From Bacteroidota bacterium (GTDB lineage: Bacteria > Bacteroidota > Ignavibacteria > UBA10030), in NCBI GenBank assembly GCA_003453835.1, contig DMMN01000030.1, forward strand, positions 1 through 5,516: a stretch of DNA of 5,516 bases. The letters run 5' to 3'. Shown here one piece after another: positions 5,432 to 5,516 of the stretch; position 1 is the first letter of the stretch, and each line of letters opens with the position of its first letter. The notes under the pieces are model-generated. The model made no database searches. It saw nothing but the letters and a program-made list of their open reading frames with translations, and had not been told where the DNA came from. The position numbers were made by a program, and so were the translations under genes.

Positions 5432-5516
5432 TACTTCCGGGAGATGAGCCGGTTTACTTCAGCAACAACATCGGTCGTCGTGCAACATTCCGCATGCCAT
5501 GATGGTCTGTCGTGGT
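5431..5516 (-). CDS. Possible C-terminus of a leftward gene, cut by the window edge
   Basis: On the minus strand a frame is open from the window end for 27 codons and stops at TAA (5433-5431). The last residues, TTTDVVAEVNRLISRK, read like a C-terminal amphipathic helix, preceded by a Cys pair. The stop sits exactly at the edge of the hairpin pair, the expected place for a terminator after a leftward gene. The fragment is too short to assign to a family, and a rightward frame from 5444 is also open. The call is tentative. Confidence 0.35.
   Translation of the reverse strand, partial: HDRPSWHAECCTTTDVVAEVNRLISRK

Overview
This looks like a bacterial chromosomal window of mid G+C content. It has a dense leftward regulatory operon, an insertion sequence, and a small conserved gene reading rightward. 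Nothing in it fixes the taxon. The ECF sigma factor, CHASE2 and DUF302 proteins are all widespread. An FCB-group (Bacteroidota/Chlorobiota/Ignavibacteriota-like) or similar environmental bacterium is only a guess.

Layout. Positions 1-479 have no convincing gene. They hold two diverged 53-bp direct repeats (1-53 and 190-242, 43/53 identical), a second repeated stretch flanking the second copy, and a GC-rich hairpin at 102-124. A 61-codon leftward frame at 279-464 is possible but weak. It lies in the same frame as the upstream CHASE2 gene, directly past that gene's TGA.

From 3075 down to 480, on the minus strand, lies a three-gene operon. It encodes an ECF-type sigma factor, then a membrane-bound zinc-finger anti-sigma factor, then a six-helix membrane protein with a CHASE2-like extracytoplasmic sensor domain and no cytoplasmic output domain. 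Both junctions are 4-bp ATGA overlaps, so the three products are probably made in a coupled way. The simplest model is that the CHASE2 protein senses an extracellular or envelope cue and controls release of the sigma factor through the anti-sigma factor, in place of a fused kinase or cyclase. That is inference from domain content and gene order.

From about 3111 to 4719 lies an IS1182-family insertion sequence with an intact 464-residue DDE transposase and imperfect terminal inverted repeats. Its left edge is only about 35 bp from the sigma factor start codon. The original upstream region has therefore probably been displaced, and the operon may now be read from a promoter-like sequence in the IS end.

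Right of the IS is a complete DUF302 gene (4855-5238, plus strand). It is followed by two 63-bp-spaced hairpin repeats (5323-5368 and 5386-5431), and then by what may be the C-terminus of a leftward gene running off the window. This would place the hairpins between convergent genes as bidirectional terminators.
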